From Sialis fuliginosa (lineage: Eukaryota; Arthropoda; Insecta; Megaloptera; Sialidae), in NCBI GenBank assembly GCA_961205875.1, contig OY540819.1:6140501-6204500 (forward strand): a DNA stretch of 64,000 nt, in the 5' to 3' direction. The notes under the pieces were generated by a model that did not search any database, was not told the origin of the DNA, and saw only the letters and a program-made list of their open reading frames with translations. This document shows positions 59,218 through 64,000 of this stretch, one piece after another; the first letter of the stretch is position 1; each line of letters begins with the position of its first letter. The translations under genes were made by a program, and so were the position numbers.

Positions 59218-59562
59218 CGTTCACGACTGACCAAAAACAGTGAACAACGAGCTTTGATTGGTTGATAAATGAAATTTCTGGTGGAATGTACCAGAAATTC
59301 AAAGAATGTCATTTTTTAAGCGTGTAAGGAAGTGAGAAAGAAGTAACCAGAAATAATCTAGCAGAAACGCTCAACATGAAGTGAACATGAAAGTTCTTTG
59401 GTTAGCCTGGTCACTAGTTTCTATCTCTTTCTAGTTACTTCTTTCTCACTTCCTTACACGCTTAAAAAATGACATTTTTTTTCTGGTACCTACATTCCAC
59501 CAGAAATTCCATGAATCAACCAATCAAAGCTCATTGTTCCGTTTTTTGGTCAGTCGTGAACG
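59218..59562. mobile_element. 345-bp foldback element
   Basis: CGTTCACGACTGACCAAAAA at 59218 is mirrored by the end at 59562 with one or two differences. The inner AAGCGTGTAAGGAAGTGAGA (about 59319) and its reverse complement (about 59444-59463) keep the same register. Arms of about 120 bp, loop about 100 bp. No target duplication found. Confidence 0.7.
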
Positions 59563-60304
59563 CTCCCATTGTTAACAATAAAAAAATATTTTTAAATAAT
59601 TTTCTAGTTAGTTTTATGAGGGCAATGTCTTGTATTGTCTTACTCAGATTTTGATTGTCGGGATTATGATCTAGATTCGAAAAAATATAGTAAATGTCCT
59701 AATTTTTTTTATATATGCGTATTTCACACATGGCCCCCACACGTGGTCTGGCACGGCGAGTCAAGAAGCTTTTTTTGGTCGTCATCAAAAAAATCTTAAA
59801 TTTCTTAGCCGGTTACTTGATCTTTAAAAGTTTACGAACCACTGGTTTACATTTGTACCGTGTACAGTTACCTTTACATGAATCAAAACACTTAGTACAT
59901 TACGGAATGTGCAGCAATACTCAATTATTATATTTGATATAACGACGGCTGAGTTATTAGACTGAACCAATATAATATGATATATTTTTAGTAACAGTAT
60001 CAGAAATCTACCGCTATTTTCCACACTGAATGTTTACAAGGAGGAAGGAGTCAGTGGCGTGACATATGTTTTAGATATATAATTATAGTATTTATCATGA
60101 ATATTATCCATATTATGTGGTACAACTATTTAACTATATTACGGAACTTTACGTTTTTGCTCATTTAAAAATTACCAACACAAATATTGATATATCTGAG
60201 ACAATATAAAATTTTCTGGAAAACAAAAATGGTCATTGCATTATTTATATCTTTACAATATTTTTATATCTGCCATTTAACTGTACGAAAAGTATATAGT
60301 AATA
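59563..60304. other. Non-coding stretch with a possible hAT end
   Basis: 59733-59844 has GGCCCCCACACGTGGTCTGG followed by AGTTTACGAACCACTG, which looks like one terminus (inverted CAGTGGTTCGTAAACT) of a hAT element. The other terminus was not found. The rest is A+T-rich. Confidence 0.35.
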
Positions 60305-60592
60305 GTGTCGTATGCGTTCTACAGAAGATTGAATTTCTTTTTTACTAAAAAAATCTTCAACCAGCATCGCCACCAGAGATTGATTGCAGTGGAGATTGAA
60401 TCCCCTTTTTACTCTAAAATGACTTCAACTTCATCATCCGATCCGAGATTGCTTGCTACAATCGATACGGAAAAAACTGTAGAGCGCATACGACAAGAAT
60501 TAACCTATTTTCACGACTATTTAATAAGGTTACTTCGGTACTTCATAAAATTATTATCTCCAGATATTCTTACTTTTTGCAGTCATGTTTAA
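60305..60592 (+). other. Open segment of unknown nature
   Basis: The part from 60418 onward (MTSTSSSDPRLLATIDTEKT and the helical ERIRQELTYFHDY stretch) has a protein-like composition with a polar N-terminus and heptad-like helix. Upstream, AGATTGAATTTCTTTTTTAC and AGATTGAATCCCCTTTTTAC form a direct repeat at 60328 and 60394. It could be an exon or a transposon-gene remnant; a GT at 60530 (ATAAG|GTTACT) is a weak donor. I recognise no family. Confidence 0.25.
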
Positions 60593-61450
60593 CGTTTAAA
60601 AAACTAATGTTTTTTTTTTTAAACAATTTGTTATGTCATAGTAATTTACGCCACACAAGTAACGCCATTGAGGGTGGAGTCGCGTTGAAGTTTAAACATG
60701 TCTGTGTTATTTGTTATGCACGAATTATTGGTAACTATTCGGTGATTTAATGCCTGCAAAGAATGTCACAAATATAGGTTCAGCTCTAACCTGATTTTAT
60801 TTTATTATCAAAACAACGCAAAAATGTAATGTTCAGCTAAAACTCAGAAGTTTTGATATTCAGTTTATGGATTAATTTTTTTTTTTATTTATTTATTTCA
60901 TGGCTTTAATTAATCATATGCAGCCAGCTACAGTTTATGGATTAATAATTTATCTAAGTGTTTTCAAACTTACAATTTACGCGTACACCATTTACCGAAG
61001 CCCCCCCCCCTCCCCAATTTTTGACAAATAAATAAATAAATAAATATTTTGGTTTTAAATAGGGTATAAAAGCTGTTTGATTTATATATCTTAAAGAAGA
61101 AGAAAAAATTAAACATTTATTTATTTCCATGAATCTGACCCAGACTGGATAGTAATATGGTAATTATATTGATAATTATCGAAAACTCGCTCAGTCATAT
61201 TATGATTAAGCGAGTTTTAATCAAAAGTGACATTACAATATGAAGTAATGACAATAATTCTTTCAAAATCCACTGATATCTCGATTTGTTTTAAATGGAA
61301 CGGGCGAGTTTTGGAACTCACCTCCTCAATTGTTTTAATATTTTTTAACTCTTTCTATAATACACATATAGCTCTTATAATATGATACGTAGTTAAGATT
61401 AAAATACGATTCCATCCTTGATTGTACTAGAATCCTGAAAATTGTTAAAC
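60593..61450. other. Non-coding stretch
   Basis: Poly-C at 61002-61012. The CACTTTTGATTAAAACTCGC and GCGAGTTTTAATCAAAAGTG type sequences around 61185-61225 hint at a small inverted motif (ACTCGCTCAGTCATA / AAGCGAGTTTTAAT). No gene seen. Confidence 0.4.
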
Positions 61451-61712
61451 TAATGTCCGGTATTATAAATGAGCAACAAACTATGCAAGCTTGCAAACAC
61501 TTCCAAACCAATCTGACAGTTCCCTTTGTAGTATCATGAAGTGTTTGACAAGTTTCGCGCACGCGTGGTTGATATTATGATAATTATTTTAAGTTGAAGT
61601 ATCACTGCTCTAAATTCCATAACTAATTCGTAAATAGAATCACAGAATTAATACCCTATTTGAAAGTGCTCGCAAGCTTTCTTTATTAGCTCCTTTATAA
61701 TTCTGGACATAG
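61451..61712 (-). mobile_element. Harbinger-like miniature element, copy 2
   Basis: Element 61454-61709 (256 bp), TGTCCGGTATTATAAATGAG start, flanked by TAA and TAG. Reverse complement aligns end to end with 43621-43880, including ACTTGTCAAA..CGCGAAAC and GAGCAGTGATACTTCAA blocks. The right terminus has mutated (TTCTGGACA). Non-coding; the frame 61335-61562 is spurious. Confidence 0.75.
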
Positions 61713-63140
61713 GTAACTATGGCAACAAACAAATGAGTGAAACTACTAATAATTGTGTTTCGTCATTCTTGACTTATTTAACCGCTATTTAAATAAATAT
61801 ACGATAAATATAGCCACTGTTAAATGTTTACATCACTTCATCAACCAAATCATCTTGAATACACAAAGTAGTGGGCTCTTTATTTATAGTATTAGTCAAT
61901 ACTGCGGCATAATTTAATAAGTTTATGACGTTCCTGGACACATAAAACGTGCAAATGTTTCCGTGTACGATTGTCTAAATACTTTACGAGTTAGTTATTC
62001 ATAATTTAAATCTGTTTTTACAAATCGTTGACGCCAATGCAATCTAATTTAGTATCTGATGAAGAATAATCACTCAACATAGCTACAAATATGTTGATGT
62101 GTCTAACAGTGGCGCGTATATACTTATTTTATGTCTCGAATAGGCAATATAATCCATTTTTATAGTTAAAAAAATCTGCCTACTTATCTGTTTGTTTATT
62201 TCGACTTTACACAAAAACTGATTTCTATGGGATTTTCACTGTTTGAAATCCAAAGATCATAGAATTAGTTATCATAATTGAAATAGAGCAAGTCTGTATT
62301 AAGGAAAATTTACAATTGATATTTTATAATAACAATAATACCGATTTAATACAAATACTACTGAACCGAATTTAATTAGTTTAGATTATATGAAAATTGA
62401 ATTAGTTAAAAATATATAAATATACAAAAAAGATCAAGCACGTATCAAGAAAAAAATTAATATAAGTTATCAAGGTAATTATGATATTGATGTAACTAAA
62501 TCAACGATCATTATTATATTTTCTTATCAATCGTAAGAATATTCACCGATTTTGAAAAACACGCAAGCGAAGTTAATAGAAAATTCTAGCTTAACAAACA
62601 ATGTATGTTATAGTATATGTTATAGTATTTGCTATTTAATAATAATTAATTAGATACTTATATATTTATAATTCTTATATGAATGGCAAAATATTTTATT
62701 GAGAGATATTTTACTTTTTTTTCTAACCAAACGTGTGTGGGGATATTTATAAAAGTAGATTTCGAAAAAAGCTAGAAAAAATTTACTAAACCTATTAATC
62801 AATTGCCTACAAATATGTAATTACAAGTTTACAACTATTCATCAATTTTCCACACTCGTTATGTGTCATATTGACATTATTTGTCTAAACCAAACAATCT
62901 AAGATCCGTATAATAAGATGCTTGATTTAAACGAGATAAATAAAGTTAATTTCAAATGTTTACATGTGTAAATGGATCTTATAATAATAGATATCAAACC
63001 CCCGTGATATTTGATAAGATGACGCCAATGTATTGGGATATTTTTAAATAATATTTTGACTGAGATACCGGGAAAGGTAGCACTCGAATATTAACAAAAT
63101 TCTAATTCTGTCGTTAGGTAAATTTTTAAATAATCCACTT
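61713..63140. other. A+T-rich non-coding stretch
   Basis: Near 62170-62290 and 62340-62400, phrases such as ACTACTGAACCGAATTTAAT look like decayed retroposon tails. No gene seen. Confidence 0.4.
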
Positions 63141-63228
63141 GGCAGCCAGCTCAGTCACTCATGAGCGTTTGATTGGCGTCAAAATGATAGCCTTCAGTGA
63201 AACAAATTGAAAACGGCGTGAGAAAGGA
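63141..63228 (+). promoter_or_regulatory. Probable core promoter and 5' UTR of the 63229 exon
   Basis: CAGCTCAGTCACTCATGAGC at 63146-63165 contains TCAGT, the arthropod initiator, about 80 bases before the ATG. The base composition shifts from A+T-rich to mixed at this point. No TATA box seen. Confidence 0.3.
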
Positions 63229-63373
63229 ATGAAATATCGGCGCGGCTCTCGATACACATCCGACCGTCATTGTCGGTCAAGTTTCAATACGTTCGTTTGG
63301 CAAGTGTTGTATTTCTGGCCGCTTGTTGCTTTTCTCGAAATAGTTCTCCAAATCAGATGCGGACTGGCCCCCG
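63229..63373 (+). CDS. Probable first coding exon with signal-peptide-like segment
   Basis: ATG at 63229 opens 48 codons that end at a good splice donor, CCCCCG|GTGAGG (63373/63374). The peptide has a basic N-terminus (MKYRRGSRYTSDRHCRSS), a hydrophobic segment at about 26-40 (VLYFWPLVAFLEIVL) and RCGLAP after it, which looks like a signal peptide with cleavage near Cys-Gly-Leu-Ala. G+C and CpG content are high only up to the donor and drop right after it, although the frame stays open to 63549 by chance. The rest of the gene would lie beyond the window or in downstream exons not recognised. Family unknown; likely a secreted or membrane protein. An in-frame ATG upstream does not exist before a stop. 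Confidence 0.5.
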
Positions 63374-64000
63374 GTGAGGGTTTGCTACATCTTAGATTGA
63401 TTATAATAATAAGCAATTCTATTTGTTATCTCTGTCAGGATTGCTCAATGAATAATTCAACTAAGTTGTACTCAAATGATATTAAATTGTTTATGGTGGG
63501 TTGCATTAAACAAAAAGAAACATGGTTAGTAAATCGTTCGTGTTTATAAGCTTAAAATTAATGCATAGTTTGAAAATGAACTTTTACAACTCACCCTAGT
63601 ATTTTAATATTGTTAATGATGATACCATTAAAATTACGTTTAGTTTGATTTTTTAGTTAAATTATTTTCTTAATACGTACAGACATTATTATAATGAAAA
63701 CAATTATACACTTTATACTATTTTATCATTCAATAGACGAATTCATGATATGATAACAGTCGTTTTTATTTATTATTAACATCAAATAATAAATGCTCAA
63801 CTAAGCTTTTAGGTACTTTTGATTTTACTAATCAAACCTTTGACTTATAGTGAAAGATAAATCCTTTAGAGAGAGACAGATAGCAGCTATTATATTCGGG
63901 AATTATATAACTAGATCTGTCGTTCGTCAAACTATGCATTAGTAAACATAAAATACAATAATTTGCGTTACAATTGATTGAATTCTGAAAACTGTTAAAA
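63374..64000 (+). other. Probable first-intron sequence
   Basis: A+T-rich DNA beginning with the GTGAGG donor. No acceptor or second exon was recognised before the end of the window. Confidence 0.35.

Noticed and set aside
1-64000. CRISPR array, bacterial operon or prophage features
   Set aside because: Composition, a spliced gene, LTR retrotransposon and eukaryotic DNA elements show a nuclear arthropod-type genome; no spaced short repeats of CRISPR type.

Overview
The window is about 73% A+T eukaryotic DNA. It has very few long open frames, spliceosomal-type signals, and a dense mix of class I and class II transposons. The transposon mix points to an arthropod, most likely an insect: a BEL/Pao LTR retrotransposon primed by tRNA-Tyr, a MADF-BESS gene, TTAA-flanked piggyBac relics, Tigger/pogo-, hAT- and Harbinger-type miniature elements, and TACAGGGTG palindromes. 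I cannot name the order or species from sequence alone.

Layout. 0-12 kb: repeats only, namely a tRNA-like SINE fragment, an 889-bp palindrome, a GACG-microsatellite repeat, a possible terminal exon (3369-3605), a perfect 34-bp hairpin, two nested foldbacks (8286-9584) and a decayed mariner-type transposase (about 11325-11650). 12-33 kb: a hAT-type element with a perfect 8-bp target duplication and a palindrome inside it (11928-12608), two Tigger-like miniature elements, a 1.57-kb triple-concentric palindrome (20527-22094), a 1.85-kb Harbinger-like element, a TTAA-flanked element, and long A+T-rich stretches with nothing recognisable. 33.5-39.8 kb: a complete, apparently young BEL/Pao element with 151-bp LTRs differing at one base, a 5-bp target duplication, a primer-binding site and one intact 1768-codon Gag-Pol frame. 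40.4-42.1 kb: the only convincing host-like gene, a two-exon minus-strand MADF-BESS protein of 275 residues. 42-64 kb: more miniature elements (two Harbinger-like, two piggyBac-like, one hAT), a 1.18-kb palindrome, two direct copies of a GACA-microsatellite repeat, a 345-bp foldback, and near the right end a probable first coding exon with a signal-peptide-like segment and a splice donor (63229-63373).

The genes do not form an operon or pathway. The window reads as intergenic or intronic DNA built largely by successive transposon insertions. The most unusual structures are the long, nearly indel-free palindromes that share TACAGGGT ends, especially the one with three concentric TACAGGG boundaries. 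All calls are by eye; no database search was possible.
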